DNA of 64,000 nucleotides from Lewinellaceae bacterium (GTDB taxonomy: Bacteria > Bacteroidota > Bacteroidia > Chitinophagales > Saprospiraceae). A program made the position numbers and the translations under genes. Shown piece by piece: positions 1 to 9,460 of the stretch. The stretch's first letter is position 1. The number at the start of each line of letters is the position of its first letter. Under the pieces are notes generated by a model, which saw nothing but the letters and a program-made list of their open reading frames with translations, had not been told where the DNA came from and searched no databases. The stretch lies in NCBI GenBank assembly GCA_020636435.1, contig JACJXX010000001.1:1364001-1428000 (forward strand), given 5' to 3'.

Positions 1-2
1 CT

Positions 3-1751
3 ATCCGGCGGGCGCTCGACAAGATCGTCGCCGATTACCAGGGAGACCGCTCCTCCGAAGAATGGGGGGAACTGATGCTCTACGCCAGGCAGGTTTGGTT
101 CGCCAACGGCATCCACCACCATTACTCCAACGATAAGTTCACCCCGGGTTTCTCGCGGGAGTACTTCGAAGGACTGATGGGGGCCGTCGGCGCCAGCCTG
201 GAGCCGGAAGCCCTGCGCGCCATTTTCGACCCCGCCTTCGACGCCCGCAAGATCGACCAAAGCGGCAGCGACCTGCTGGCCAATTCGGCGGTCAACTTTT
301 ATGCCCCTGACATCACGCAGGCCGAAGCCGAAGCCTTCTACGCCAAAGTGAAAAAGGAACTGACGGACACCCTGGTATCCATGGGGCTAAACTCCAGGGT
401 AGTGCGCAACGCCAAGGGCCAACTCGAAGAGGCCGTCTGGAAAGTGGGCGGCCTGTACAGCGGCGCCATAGAACAGATCGTCTTCTGGCTGGAAAAAGCA
501 GTTGAGGTAGCCGAGAACGACGCCCAGGCCAACGCCCTGAAGCTGCTGGCCGAATACTACCGGACCGGCGACCTGAAAACCTGGGACGCCTACAACGTAG
601 CCTGGGTGCAGGCCACCGAAGGGGACATCGACTACATCAACTCTTTCATCGAGGTGTACAACGACCCCCTGGGCTATAAGGGCTCCTACGAAAACATCGT
701 CCAGATCAAAGACTTCGACGCTTCCGAACGCATGGCAGTCGTTTCCCAAAATGCCCAGTGGTTCGAAGACAACTCCCCTATCATGGACGCCCACAAGAAG
801 AAAAGCGTTACGGGCATTACCTATAAGGTGGTCACCGTGGCCGGCGAGTCGGGCGACGCCTCCCCGGCTACCCCCATCGGCGTCAACCTGCCCAACGCCA
901 ACTGGATCCGGGCGCAGTACGGCTCCAAATCGGTCAGCCTCGGCAACATCATCCAAGCTTACGCCCAGGCGGAAGGCTCAGGCATGCTGCAGGAATTCAG
1001 CCACGACGAAGAGGAAATCCAGCGCTCGGAGCAATACGGCGGGCTGGCCGCCAAGATGCACACCGCCCTGCACGAGGTGGTAGGCCATGCTTCCGGCCAG
1101 TTGGAAAAGGGCGTGGCTACCCCAAAAGAAACATTGGTAAACTATGCTTCCCCACTGGAAGAGGCGCGCGCCGACCTCGTCGCCCTCTACTACATCATGG
1201 ACCCCAAAATCGTCGAGCTGGGGCTGGCCCCTTCCCAGGAAGTAGGCAAAACCGAATATGATTCTTACCTCAAAAACGGCTATATGCTGCAGCTCCGCCG
1301 CATCGAGCCCGGCAAAACCATCGAGCAGGCCCACATGCGCAACCGCTCCATGGTGTCCCATTGGGTCATCGAGAGGGGTCAGAAAAACGGAGCCATAGAA
1401 GTGGCCAAGCGGGACGGCAAAACCTTCATCGATATCAAGGACTACGAAAAAGTTCGCGAGCTTTTCGGCCAACTGCTGCGCGAAGTGCAGCGCATCAAGT
1501 CGCAAGGCGACTACGAAGCCGGCAAGGCCCTGATCGAAACCTACGGCGTGGAGGTCGACCCCGCCATACACGCCGAAGTGCTGCAACGCGCCGAAGCCCT
1601 GGACCTTCCGCCCTACGGCGGCTTCATCAACCCCAAGCTGGCGCCCGTCATGGACGAAAGCGGGGAGATCACCGATGTGAAGGTGGAATATCCGGCCGAC
1701 TTTGCGCAGCAAATGCTGGAATATGGGCGGGAGTATTCCTTCCTGAAGTGA
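3..1751 (+). CDS. Dipeptidyl peptidase III (peptidase M49), 5' end missing
   Basis: The frame is open from the left edge (first full codon at 3) and stops at TGA 1749-1751. About 582 residues are visible, and roughly the first 100 of a typical 675-700 residue family member lie outside the window. M49 enzymes are zinc metallopeptidases that release dipeptides from the N-terminus of short peptides. Both signatures are present: HEVVGH at 1071-1088 (HExxGH zinc motif with the catalytic Glu) and EEARAD at 1158-1175 (the third zinc ligand motif). The spacing of about 23 residues between them fits the family. The first ATG in frame is at 75, but the upstream frame reads as the same protein, so 75 is not the real start. 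Whether it has a signal peptide cannot be judged. Confidence 0.93.
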   Translation: MRRALDKIVADYQGDRSSEEWGELMLYARQVWFANGIHHHYSNDKFTPGFSREYFEGLMGAVGASLEPEALRAIFDPAFDARKIDQSGSDLLANSAVNFYAPDITQAEAEAFYAKVKKELTDTLVSMGLNSRVVRNAKGQLEEAVWKVGGLYSGAIEQIVFWLEKAVEVAENDAQANALKLLAEYYRTGDLKTWDAYNVAWVQATEGDIDYINSFIEVYNDPLGYKGSYENIVQIKDFDASERMAVVSQNAQWFEDNSPIMDAHKKKSVTGITYKVVTVAGESGDASPATPIGVNLPNANWIRAQYGSKSVSLGNIIQAYAQAEGSGMLQEFSHDEEEIQRSEQYGGLAAKMHTALHEVVGHASGQLEKGVATPKETLVNYASPLEEARADLVALYYIMDPKIVELGLAPSQEVGKTEYDSYLKNGYMLQLRRIEPGKTIEQAHMRNRSMVSHWVIERGQKNGAIEVAKRDGKTFIDIKDYEKVRELFGQLLREVQRIKSQGDYEAGKALIETYGVEVDPAIHAEVLQRAEALDLPPYGGFINPKLAPVMDESGEITDVKVEYPADFAQQMLEYGREYSFLK

Positions 1752-1858
1752 CGCCTCCCCCTTTGACCCACGCAGGAAAAGAGGCGTCGCTTCCCGTTCC
1801 TGATTGAAGGCGACACCTTTTTCCATCAGGGGCTTACACGGAAGGCGTCGCCTTAGGC

Positions 1859-1912
1859 TAAAGTTAATAAACCGGCCAGGTTTCCAAAACCGCTTCCGGT
1901 TTATTAACTTTA
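1859..1912. terminator. 17-bp perfect inverted repeat
   Basis: Arms 1859-1875 and 1896-1912 are exact reverse complements and enclose a 20-nt loop. The hairpin lies between the stop of the M49 peptidase gene (1751) and the start of the lipoprotein gene (1949). It could end transcription of the upstream gene, but no clear T-tract follows, so a protein-binding palindrome or remnant repeat is also possible. The rest of the 197-bp gap holds nothing recognisable. Confidence 0.5.
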
Positions 1913-1948
1913 ACCAACAGAACGAAACGAAGAACAAAACTTAAAAGC

Positions 1949-4225
1949 ATGCCCAGAAGTGTTTTGCTCCCCTTCCTTTTGGGATTGTCAACGGTATTGG
2001 TTTCCTGCGAGAAACAACAAAACCAACCCGCCCCTCTCTCCCTGCAGGCGGGCATGGTGATCCATTCCGATGCAATCATAAACCCCGGGATATACCACCT
2101 GCCGGGCACCGATAGCCTCGGCCGCCCCCTCGTCATCATCGAGGGCAACGGCATCACCGTCGATTTCAACGGCTCGGAAATGAGGGGCTCCACGGAGGAG
2201 CAACTGCCCAACCAATATTCCGGCCTGGCGGTACTGGTGCGCAACAGCAGGAATGTGACCATCCGCAACCTCAAAGCCAGGGGCTACAAAATAGCCCTGA
2301 TGGCCGAAAACAGCGACAGCCTGCTCCTTGAACATTGTGACTTCAGCTACAATTTCCGGCAGCGCCTGCACAGCACCCGCGAACGGGAAGACCTCGCCGA
2401 CTGGCTCAGCTACCACAATAATGAGGCCGATGAGTGGCTGCGCTATGGCGCCGCCGTTTACCTAAAGAAATGCAACCACGCCACCGTCCGCCACCTCACC
2501 GTTACCGGCGGGCAAAACGGGCTGATGCTTGCCGAATGCAACGACGGGCTGTTTTACAACAACACCATCCATTTCAATTCCGGCGTCGGCATCGGCCTCT
2601 ACCGATCCGCTAAGAACAAAGTGATGCACAACCGGCTGGACTGGAACGTGCGCGGCTACAGCCATGGCTTCTACAGCCGGGGGCAGGACTCGGCGGGCAT
2701 CCTCTGCTATGAGCAAAGCAGCAACAATACCTTCGCCTACAATTCCGCCACCCATTCCGGCGACGGCTTTTTCCTCTGGGCCGGGCAATCCACCATGGAT
2801 ACCGGCAAGGGCGGCTGCAACGACAACATCATCTTCGGCAACGACTTCTCTCATGCGCCTGCCAACGGCATCGAGGCGACCTTCAGCCGCAACATCCTGG
2901 CCAACAACCGCCTGGAAGACTGCAAGTACGGCGTCTGGGGAGGGTACAGCTACGGAACCCTCATCGCCGGCAATACCATTTGCGAGAACCAGTTTGGAGT
3001 GGCCATCGAGCACGGGCAGGACAACGCCATCGTCCGCAATTATTTTGCCGCCGACAGTATTGGGATTCAACTCTGGGAACGGGACCGGCAACCGGAGGAC
3101 TGGGGCTTCTCTGAAATCAAAAACGTCTCCAGCCGCAACTACGAAATCCAGCACAATTACTTTGTGGATGTCAAGATACCGCTCCAAATCTCCGGCACCG
3201 ACAAGGTGGCCATCAACGACGACAACCAGTTCTACAATTTTGAAAAACTGCTGCTTGCCGAAAAACCCAACCGCCAGTTTTACCTGGTAAAAAACGATGT
3301 GTGCCAGGCAGATCAATGGGGAGACGCCGCCGGTTATAAAAATAAAAACAGGATCAGCGAGCCTCCTCTGCCGGAAGAGCTGGCGGAATGGCCGGAACTG
3401 GCACGGGAACTGGCGCCGGTAGAGGCTTACGAGCCCCAGCCGCTGCCCGATGCAATGGATGCAATGCTGCCGGAAGGCCACGTCCGCGGCCGAAAATTCA
3501 TCCTCGTCAACGAATGGGGCCCTTATGATTTTCTCCGCCCTTCCATCTGGCTGCGCGACATTAAAGACAGCCTGTACACCTTCCTCCTCCTGGGCCCTCA
3601 GGGCAACTGGCGCCTCAACGGCGGACAGGGGTTCACCAGCGTAAACCCCAAGACCGGCGCCTTTCCGGCCACGCTGACGGCAAAACGCGATTCGACGGGG
3701 GAAGAGTTGAAACTGGAGTTCGAATTCATTGGGGAAAAAGCCATCGGGCAGTTTGGCGAAAAAATGGAAAGAGGGGCCAGCGTCCCCTTCCGCTTTTACC
3801 GCTTCGAAAAAACGCTGGACTGGACGGTACGCTTCTACGAGTACAGTGAAAGCACCCACCCGCTCAGCAATTACGAGGCATTTCGCCAGTTGAAGGAGCG
3901 AAAGCCCGATGCCGAAGAGCAGGTGCAAGAGCTGGCCTACTCCTGGTGGGAAAGGCCCGCTCCGGGAGTCGACGCCGACCACTTTGCCACCTTCGCCTCC
4001 ACCTCATTCGACATCATACCGGGAAAATACAAAGTGTCCGTCACCAGCGATGACGGCCTGCGCTTCTTCGTCGACGGGCAACTGGTCATCGGCCATTGGG
4101 ATGTGCACGAGCCCGCCACCGACGAGGCTGTCCTCGAATTGTCCGGGCGCCATACTTTTGAGATCGAGCACTTTGATGCGGGGGGCTTCGCTGCTTTGTC
4201 TTTTTATATGGAAAGGGTGAAGTAG
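1949..4225 (+). CDS. Surface lipoprotein with right-handed beta-helix and C-terminal PA14 domain
   Basis: 758 residues. The N-terminus is a lipoprotein signal with lipobox L17-V-S-C20, followed by E-K, which suits export to the cell surface in Bacteroidota. Residues of about 100-440 are parallel beta-helix rungs (NosD/periplasmic copper-binding or pectate-lyase-like) rich in repeated N-N-x-I/F patterns. A middle domain at about 490-620 I do not recognise. Residues of about 660-755 form a PA14 domain, a carbohydrate-binding beta-barrel, with the typical S-D-D-G-x-R-F-F-V-D-G core. The combination suggests polysaccharide binding or cleavage at the outer membrane, but no catalytic residues can be named. 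It appears monocistronic, with a convergent T9SS gene downstream. Confidence 0.8.
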   Translation: MPRSVLLPFLLGLSTVLVSCEKQQNQPAPLSLQAGMVIHSDAIINPGIYHLPGTDSLGRPLVIIEGNGITVDFNGSEMRGSTEEQLPNQYSGLAVLVRNSRNVTIRNLKARGYKIALMAENSDSLLLEHCDFSYNFRQRLHSTREREDLADWLSYHNNEADEWLRYGAAVYLKKCNHATVRHLTVTGGQNGLMLAECNDGLFYNNTIHFNSGVGIGLYRSAKNKVMHNRLDWNVRGYSHGFYSRGQDSAGILCYEQSSNNTFAYNSATHSGDGFFLWAGQSTMDTGKGGCNDNIIFGNDFSHAPANGIEATFSRNILANNRLEDCKYGVWGGYSYGTLIAGNTICENQFGVAIEHGQDNAIVRNYFAADSIGIQLWERDRQPEDWGFSEIKNVSSRNYEIQHNYFVDVKIPLQISGTDKVAINDDNQFYNFEKLLLAEKPNRQFYLVKNDVCQADQWGDAAGYKNKNRISEPPLPEELAEWPELARELAPVEAYEPQPLPDAMDAMLPEGHVRGRKFILVNEWGPYDFLRPSIWLRDIKDSLYTFLLLGPQGNWRLNGGQGFTSVNPKTGAFPATLTAKRDSTGEELKLEFEFIGEKAIGQFGEKMERGASVPFRFYRFEKTLDWTVRFYEYSESTHPLSNYEAFRQLKERKPDAEEQVQELAYSWWERPAPGVDADHFATFASTSFDIIPGKYKVSVTSDDGLRFFVDGQLVIGHWDVHEPATDEAVLELSGRHTFEIEHFDAGGFAALSFYMERVK

Positions 4226-4402
4226 CGTAAAGCGTTGTAAGAAATGAGAGCCCGTCTGGCAGGTATCTTCCTTTAGCCTTTTTAAACGACTATCCCTCGG
4301 TATCCAATTACTCACTCCGACTATGCGTCTAACGTTGGACAGCGTTGATAGCCAATGGGTTGCCAAGCCTCGTGGCTACCTGTCTAACATTGGCCACACG
4401 GG

Positions 4403-4518
4403 TCGTTGTCCGTTGCCTGTTGTTCGTTGACCGTTGTTGCAACTTGCTGGCTGCCAAACGCATGGCTGCCCAACGCAACCGACAACCGACAACCGACAAC
4501 CGACAACCGACAACTGGC
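4403..4518. repeat. Heptamer-type CAACCGA/GTTGTTCGTTG repeat between convergent genes
   Basis: The 379-bp gap 4226-4604 lies between two converging genes and contains no credible ORF. Its centre is a GTTG-rich stretch (4403-4440) facing at least five direct copies of CGACAAC (about 4480-4515), so the halves can pair loosely. Similar CAACAAAC/GTTGTTCG sequence occurs at 25936-26080 and, inside a coding gene, at 17862-17926. The stretch 4535-4595 repeats the word CGAACCTCGAAC, which also appears near 9390. Confidence 0.6.
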
Positions 4519-4604
4519 CAACCTTAGAAGGGTAGCCAGCCTCGTCGAACCTCGAACGCCGAACAACCGAACGCTGAACTTGTCCAGCCTTAGACCAGTA
4601 GCCC

Positions 4605-7600
4605 TCACTCCTTCACCACCGGATACCATTCCGGAAATTGTTCATGCTGAAACTTCAGGTAATAAACCCCCGCCGGCAGCCCGTAAAGCGAAACCACTCC
4701 TTTAGTGAAGGCCCCGTAAGTTGCCAGCCGCCCGTAGCGCACTACCCGCCCGCTGCCATCCAAAATGCGAAGCGGAAGATAGGGAACATCTCCCGCGCCC
4801 CGGACCTCTATTCGCACATACCCCTCCGTCGGGTTGGGAAACAGCTTCACCTGACGGCCGAAGAAGCGGGTGTTTTCTGTGCCCACCATGAAGTCCACCA
4901 CCACGGAAAGAGCCGTTTCGCAGCCCGTACCTTCGTCCCGGACAGTAACCTCATATTCGCCGGCTTCCAGGCCCTCAAAGACATTCTCCGGCTGAAAATT
5001 CAGCCCGTCTATGCTGTAGGAATACGGGCCCAGGCCTCCTGAAACCTGCAGTGCGATCCGCCCCTGGCCCTGGCCGGGTTCGGAGACATTAGTTACTTCC
5101 GCTGAGGCCAGCAGGTTGCAACTGCCTACCTGCAGGACGGTATCGGTTGCGCATTGGTTGCCGTCCTGGACGGCTACCGGATAAGTGCCGGCAGGCAAGC
5201 CGCTGAATTCGGAAGAAGGCACAAAGGTGTTGCCGCCATCGATGCTATAGGAGAAAGGCGGCACGCCATTGCCCGGGTTCAGCAAGATACGCCCGTCGGC
5301 GGCGCCGGGGGCGCTTTCGTCAACCACCAGCGCAGATAAGGTAAGCGCGCACCGGAAAGGGGCGCAGAAGGCAAGCGAAAACTCATTGCCAAAATTGGCG
5401 TCGTTGAGCAATGCGAGTATTTTGCCCTGCCCGTCCACGATTTGGAAGCTGCCGGGAGAAGCGCCCGCCAGCCCGTCGCCAAAAGTGTCGAAAAGGGTAA
5501 GGGTATAACAGGCGGCAGGCAGGCAAAAGCGCTCTTCGATCAAGGTTTCTCTCTGGGTGTAGGGGCCGCCGGCGGAGACCAGGTTGCCGGCCTCGTCTCT
5601 CAGCTCCCAGGTGGTTTCTTCCGGGTATTCGTCGGTAAGCAACTGCAGGATGGCCTCTTCGTTTCCGAGGGAAGCGGTGAATTGCTTCTCCCGGCTGTTG
5701 TTGTCCGGGTTTTGGTCGGGCAGCCCATTGGGCGAACCAGTGGAGGCAGACAGCACATTCGCGCCATCGGAAAAAGGCCCGAGCGCGATCGGAATGGACT
5801 CTAGTTCCCCCGGCCCCAGGCTGCCCGACCAGCCGAGTTGCTCCACCGGGCCTCCATTGAGCTGGTAGGACAACTCCGCGCTGAAAAGAGAATCGGCGCC
5901 GGCGTTGGCCAAGGTAATATTCACCAGGCGAAACGTATCGCATACTATCCCTTCCAGCCCTTTGATATCCGTAATGGCAGCATCTTGCCGGGGCAATTGG
6001 AAAACAGTAGCCCGCAGCGTGTCGTTGAAACGGGCGGAATCTCCTTCCAGGGTGGTATAGATCAGAAAATCGTGCGCCCCCAAGCCCTGCAGGTTGGCGG
6101 TGGGAGAAAAGGCATGCCGGTAGGCTTCTCCGGGCGCCAGGTTTGCACCAATCACTTCAGTAGCCAGGGGCCCGCCGTCTACGCTGTAGCTCACCGAAAC
6201 TCCGGAAACAGCTTTCAGGCCGTAATTGCGGACAGCCACCTCCACCGGCTCGGCATCCGTCAGGAAAGCGGAGCTCTGCGGGCGAAGCAGGGCAATGGGG
6301 CCGGCGTCGGTAGAATCCTCCCGAAGGTGGGCCTTCATGATCTTGGTGCCCCAGTTGCCATTGGCTTTCATGTATTCGCCGGTGAACCAGAAGTCCCTCC
6401 CGTTGGCCGGGTCGACCGACATAGAGGCATAGTCGCCCCAGCGGTTGCTGCTCTGCGAACTCAAGCCTTCTCCAAATTGGTACTCCTCCACCGTCATAGC
6501 GCCCGGCGGGTCGTCAGAACGGCGCCCGGTAAAGCGCAGGGAGGGGGCGGTGTCGGGGCCCGTCGCGGTGTAGGCCATCAGGATGTTGCCGCTGAAATCC
6601 ATGGCGATGCCGCCGGCAAAGCGGCTCACGCCATCATCGGGGGCGTAAGTGCCTTCCTGATACAGATACCAGGGGCCGCCGCTACGGCGCAATTCCATCC
6701 AGCGCAAGCCGGCGCGGTTGGCGCCGTCGGCATCCACGGCGAAATGCAGCAGGATAGACTCATGGCTGCCAAAGTTGATGTAGGGGGCGCGATGCAGGAT
6801 AATCCCCTGAAGCGCGTCGATCAACAGGCCGTTGGGCTGGGGCAGGCAGCTGTAAAAGGAACTGCCGCAGAGTTCCGATTCAAAGGGGGCGCCAAAGATT
6901 TCGATGGGCCCGGAGATGGAAGAGTTGTTTTCGTCCAGCCAGTCGATGTGCACCTCCCATAGCTCCACCTTATCCTGGCCGCCCTCCCAGGCATCGTCGT
7001 AGAGGCGCAATACATAGGCCGGGCTACCCGGCGGCGGCGGATTGACACCGTCGAAGTCGACCGGAGTCAGTACCTGAAAATCATTGCCCTGGCCAAACTT
7101 GGGAAGGCCCAACCGCTGGATGCGAACTTCCTCTGAGCCGGCCAGTAGGGCTTCCCTTTCCAGGGCGTAAACCGGGATGCTTCCTCCCGGTTCATTGGTA
7201 GTAACGACATAGGCATTGTGCCAGACCCCGTACTTGGGGTAATCCGGAAACTCCGGTGCCTGAAAACGGTAGGCCAGCCATCTGCCCAATGGGTCGCTCG
7301 TCTCTGAGATGGCTATCAGCAGAAGGTCGTTGCCCGATAAAAGGGAGGTGCGCTCGGTGAGCAGCCACCGCTCCGCCGCCTCGTCCCACAAGACGATGGG
7401 GTCGCCGTTGCCCAGGGCGTTAAACTCGGCCCACAAGCTGTTGAGGTTGGGCATTTCCAGAAGTACGGCCCCGTTCTTATCGTAAATCCGGAGGTAAGCC
7501 CCCGGTGTGGTGTTGGTCATTTGGATGAAATGGGTGGGGCTGGCGTCCCCCACCGGGTCGGGAGGGAAAGCGTTGGCGGCAAGCCGGTCAATCCCTTCCC

Positions 7601-7916
7601 ACACGGTGTCGGGCGCCACGGCCAGCAACGGCGTGCGCGGGTAGGCAGGCGGCAGCAGCGGGTCGCCGGCCCGGGGCAGGGCTACGTCGGCAAAAGGGGT
7701 GGGCATGGGGCGGTTGAAGGTGAAGTTGGGCACTTCTTTCGGGAAAATCTGCTGGAGTTTTTCCTTGCTCTTGCCGGGAGGCAGCACTGGAATATCCCGC
7801 AGCGGGCGGCTTATGCCCAAAAATTCCGCTTTTGAGGAGTGGGCGGGATAGGTGCGTTGAGCCATGGCTGTGGAAAACAGGAGAATGGAAAAAAGCAGCA
7901 GGAAGAGTCTTTTCAT
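4605..7916 (-). CDS. Large secreted protein with SprB-like repeats and T9SS sorting domain
   Basis: 1,103 residues. The Sec signal peptide is MKRLFLLLFSILLFSTAMAQ, cut near residue 19-20. Residues of about 95-520 look like a beta-propeller or NHL/BNR-type region of unknown role. Residues of about 540-740 resemble paired CARDB-like beta-sandwiches. Two SprB-type repeats (PPFSYSIDGG and GPYSYSIDG cores) lie at about 870-1010. The last 75 residues form a T9SS type A sorting domain, with LFPNPTEG near its start and a final LPAGVYYLKF strand, so the protein should be exported through the outer membrane and anchored or released. The ATG at 7916 directly precedes the signal peptide. Substrate and function are unknown. 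Confidence 0.85.
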   Translation of the reverse strand: MKRLFLLLFSILLFSTAMAQRTYPAHSSKAEFLGISRPLRDIPVLPPGKSKEKLQQIFPKEVPNFTFNRPMPTPFADVALPRAGDPLLPPAYPRTPLLAVAPDTVWEGIDRLAANAFPPDPVGDASPTHFIQMTNTTPGAYLRIYDKNGAVLLEMPNLNSLWAEFNALGNGDPIVLWDEAAERWLLTERTSLLSGNDLLLIAISETSDPLGRWLAYRFQAPEFPDYPKYGVWHNAYVVTTNEPGGSIPVYALEREALLAGSEEVRIQRLGLPKFGQGNDFQVLTPVDFDGVNPPPPGSPAYVLRLYDDAWEGGQDKVELWEVHIDWLDENNSSISGPIEIFGAPFESELCGSSFYSCLPQPNGLLIDALQGIILHRAPYINFGSHESILLHFAVDADGANRAGLRWMELRRSGGPWYLYQEGTYAPDDGVSRFAGGIAMDFSGNILMAYTATGPDTAPSLRFTGRRSDDPPGAMTVEEYQFGEGLSSQSSNRWGDYASMSVDPANGRDFWFTGEYMKANGNWGTKIMKAHLREDSTDAGPIALLRPQSSAFLTDAEPVEVAVRNYGLKAVSGVSVSYSVDGGPLATEVIGANLAPGEAYRHAFSPTANLQGLGAHDFLIYTTLEGDSARFNDTLRATVFQLPRQDAAITDIKGLEGIVCDTFRLVNITLANAGADSLFSAELSYQLNGGPVEQLGWSGSLGPGELESIPIALGPFSDGANVLSASTGSPNGLPDQNPDNNSREKQFTASLGNEEAILQLLTDEYPEETTWELRDEAGNLVSAGGPYTQRETLIEERFCLPAACYTLTLFDTFGDGLAGASPGSFQIVDGQGKILALLNDANFGNEFSLAFCAPFRCALTLSALVVDESAPGAADGRILLNPGNGVPPFSYSIDGGNTFVPSSEFSGLPAGTYPVAVQDGNQCATDTVLQVGSCNLLASAEVTNVSEPGQGQGRIALQVSGGLGPYSYSIDGLNFQPENVFEGLEAGEYEVTVRDEGTGCETALSVVVDFMVGTENTRFFGRQVKLFPNPTEGYVRIEVRGAGDVPYLPLRILDGSGRVVRYGRLATYGAFTKGVVSLYGLPAGVYYLKFQHEQFPEWYPVVKE

Positions 7917-8323
7917 TATTTAAAGTTCTTTTGGGCAGTTAGCAGGCTTGGCGAATTTCCTGTAGAGGCAGCGGCTTTAGCGAGAAAACTTGTCAAGCCT
8001 ATGAATGTGCTATAAAGATAAAGAATTGAAGCCGGGTTCGGTATTTTTAACCGCAGGGATCGCAGAGGACCACTGAGTTAAATCCTGAACCACAGACGCT
8101 TACGCTCTCTGTGGTTCCCCGTGCCCTCTGCGGTTCAAAACAAAAAAAAGCACAGCGGTTTGAACACTCCCAAAAACCAGCAAGTTAGCCCAATACCCAA
8201 AGGTTTTCTATGAAAACTACCAAAAAATCCGCGCAAACCCGCCCGATCCGCGCAAATCCGTGTTCCATCCTTCCACGTTCCATCCTTCCCCATAAAATAC
8301 TACCTTTACAACAAAAAACATCC
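7917..8323. other. Divergent intergenic region with imperfect palindrome and dispersed repeat words
   Basis: This 407-bp spacer separates the minus-strand T9SS gene from purC. An imperfect palindrome at about 8049-8136 starts with AACCGCAG-GATCGCAGAGG and ends with CCCTCTGCGGTT. Further right, about 8228-8285, is a copy of the dispersed word CCGCGCAAATCCGTGTTCCAT, which recurs at 19.1-19.3, 50.9 and 57.7-57.8 kb. An in-frame ATG at 8210 would extend PurC by 38 residues through this repeat, but I reject it as a start. Confidence 0.5.
8301..8308 (+). promoter_or_regulatory. Possible -7 element for purC
   Basis: TACCTTTA fits the Bacteroidota -7 consensus TAnnTTTG at seven of eight positions and lies 16 nt before the chosen purC start. 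No convincing -33 TTTG is seen at the expected distance, so support is modest. Confidence 0.35.
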
Positions 8324-9286
8324 ATGCCTGCTCTGCCCAAAGCCGTCCTGGAAACCCGCTTCCAATTTCCCGGACAAACGAATTTTTACCGCGGGAAAGT
8401 ACGCGACGTATACACCGTCGGCGGCCAACTGGTGATGGTCGCCTCCGACCGCATTTCGGCTTTCGACCACATCCTGCCCCGCCCCATCCCCTACAAGGGC
8501 CAGGTGCTCAACCAGATCGCCGCCCACTTCCTGTCCGCCACCCGCGATATCGCCCCCAACTGGCTCATCGCCACTCCCGACCCCAACGTAGCGGTAGGCC
8601 ACGCCTGCGAGCCGTTCAAAGTGGAAATGGTCATCCGCGGCTACCTGGCGGGCCATGCCTGGCGGGAGTACAAAGCGGGCAAGCGCCTCCTTTGCGGCGT
8701 GCCCTTGCCCGAAGGCATGCAGGAGAGCGATCCCTTCCCCAAGCCCATCATCACCCCGGCCACCAAGGCAGAAGAAGGGCACGACGAAGACATCAGCCGC
8801 GAGCAAATCCTGGTCCGCAGCATCGTCCCGGAAGAAGACTATTTGCAACTGGAAAAATACACCCGCGCCCTCTTCCAAAGGGGGACGGAGATGGCCGCCG
8901 AAAGGGGCCTTATCCTGGTGGACACCAAGTACGAATTCGGGAAAAAAGGCGGCCAAATCTACGTCATCGATGAAATTCACACGCCCGACAGCTCCCGCTA
9001 TTTCTACCAGGAAGGCTACGAGGAGCGCCAGGCACGAGGCGAACGCCAGAAGCAGCTCAGCAAAGAATTCGTGCGCGAATGGCTGATGGCCCACGGCTTT
9101 CAGGGGCTGGAAGGCCAGCTCATGCCCGTCATGCCGGACGCCTTCGTCGAGCAAATCTCCGAGCGCTACATCGAGCTGTACGAACGCCTTACGGGAAAGA
9201 AGTTCGACCGGGGGGAGCGTGAAGAGGATATCGAAGAGCGGATTTACAAAAATGTAGTGGGGTATTTAGAGGGAAGGAAGGATTGA
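8324..9286 (+). CDS. purC: Phosphoribosylaminoimidazole-succinocarboxamide synthase (SAICAR synthetase)
   Basis: 320 residues from the ATG at 8324. PurC ligates aspartate to CAIR with ATP in de novo purine synthesis, in the cytoplasm. Visible family features are the N-terminal YRGKVRDVY nucleotide loop, SDRISAFD, the GHAWREY segment, and LVDTKYEFG with DEIHTPDSSR in the ATP/Mg region. The length matches the longer yeast/Bacteroidota form (about 305-320) rather than the 237-residue E. coli form. I chose 8324 (MPALPKAV) because it precedes the conserved N-terminus; the upstream extension from 8210 is repeat DNA. No other purine gene is nearby. Confidence 0.95.
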   Translation: MPALPKAVLETRFQFPGQTNFYRGKVRDVYTVGGQLVMVASDRISAFDHILPRPIPYKGQVLNQIAAHFLSATRDIAPNWLIATPDPNVAVGHACEPFKVEMVIRGYLAGHAWREYKAGKRLLCGVPLPEGMQESDPFPKPIITPATKAEEGHDEDISREQILVRSIVPEEDYLQLEKYTRALFQRGTEMAAERGLILVDTKYEFGKKGGQIYVIDEIHTPDSSRYFYQEGYEERQARGERQKQLSKEFVREWLMAHGFQGLEGQLMPVMPDAFVEQISERYIELYERLTGKKFDRGEREEDIEERIYKNVVGYLEGRKD

Positions 9287-9409
9287 CGAATGGAAGTTCC
9301 TGGAAAGGAGTTTTCAAAGTTCGGGACGGGGCTGTTTAAAGTTCAGTGTTTAAGGTTCAATGGTGCTCCCTGGAACACAAAACAATCGAACCTCGAACTT
9401 GTCCATTTC

Positions 9410-9438
9410 TTTTACACGTTTACACGTTTACACTTTTA
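9410..9438. repeat. TTTACACG octamer repeat
   Basis: Tandem copies of the 8-9 nt word TTTACACG lie between the converging purC and zinc hydrolase genes. The same word, in both orientations, forms loose palindromes at 26401-26495 and 50709-50829. Confidence 0.6.
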
Positions 9439-9460
9439 TCCATTCAAACAGCAGCATGCC

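Noticed and set aside
2462..3982. 506-codon minus-strand frame inside the lipoprotein gene
   Set aside because: GC-rich antisense frame over a well-supported beta-helix/PA14 coding region.
8210..8323. N-terminal extension of PurC from the ATG at 8210
   Set aside because: The 38 codons are repeat-derived (RANPCSILPRSILPHK) and precede a promoter-like element; the family N-terminus begins at 8324.
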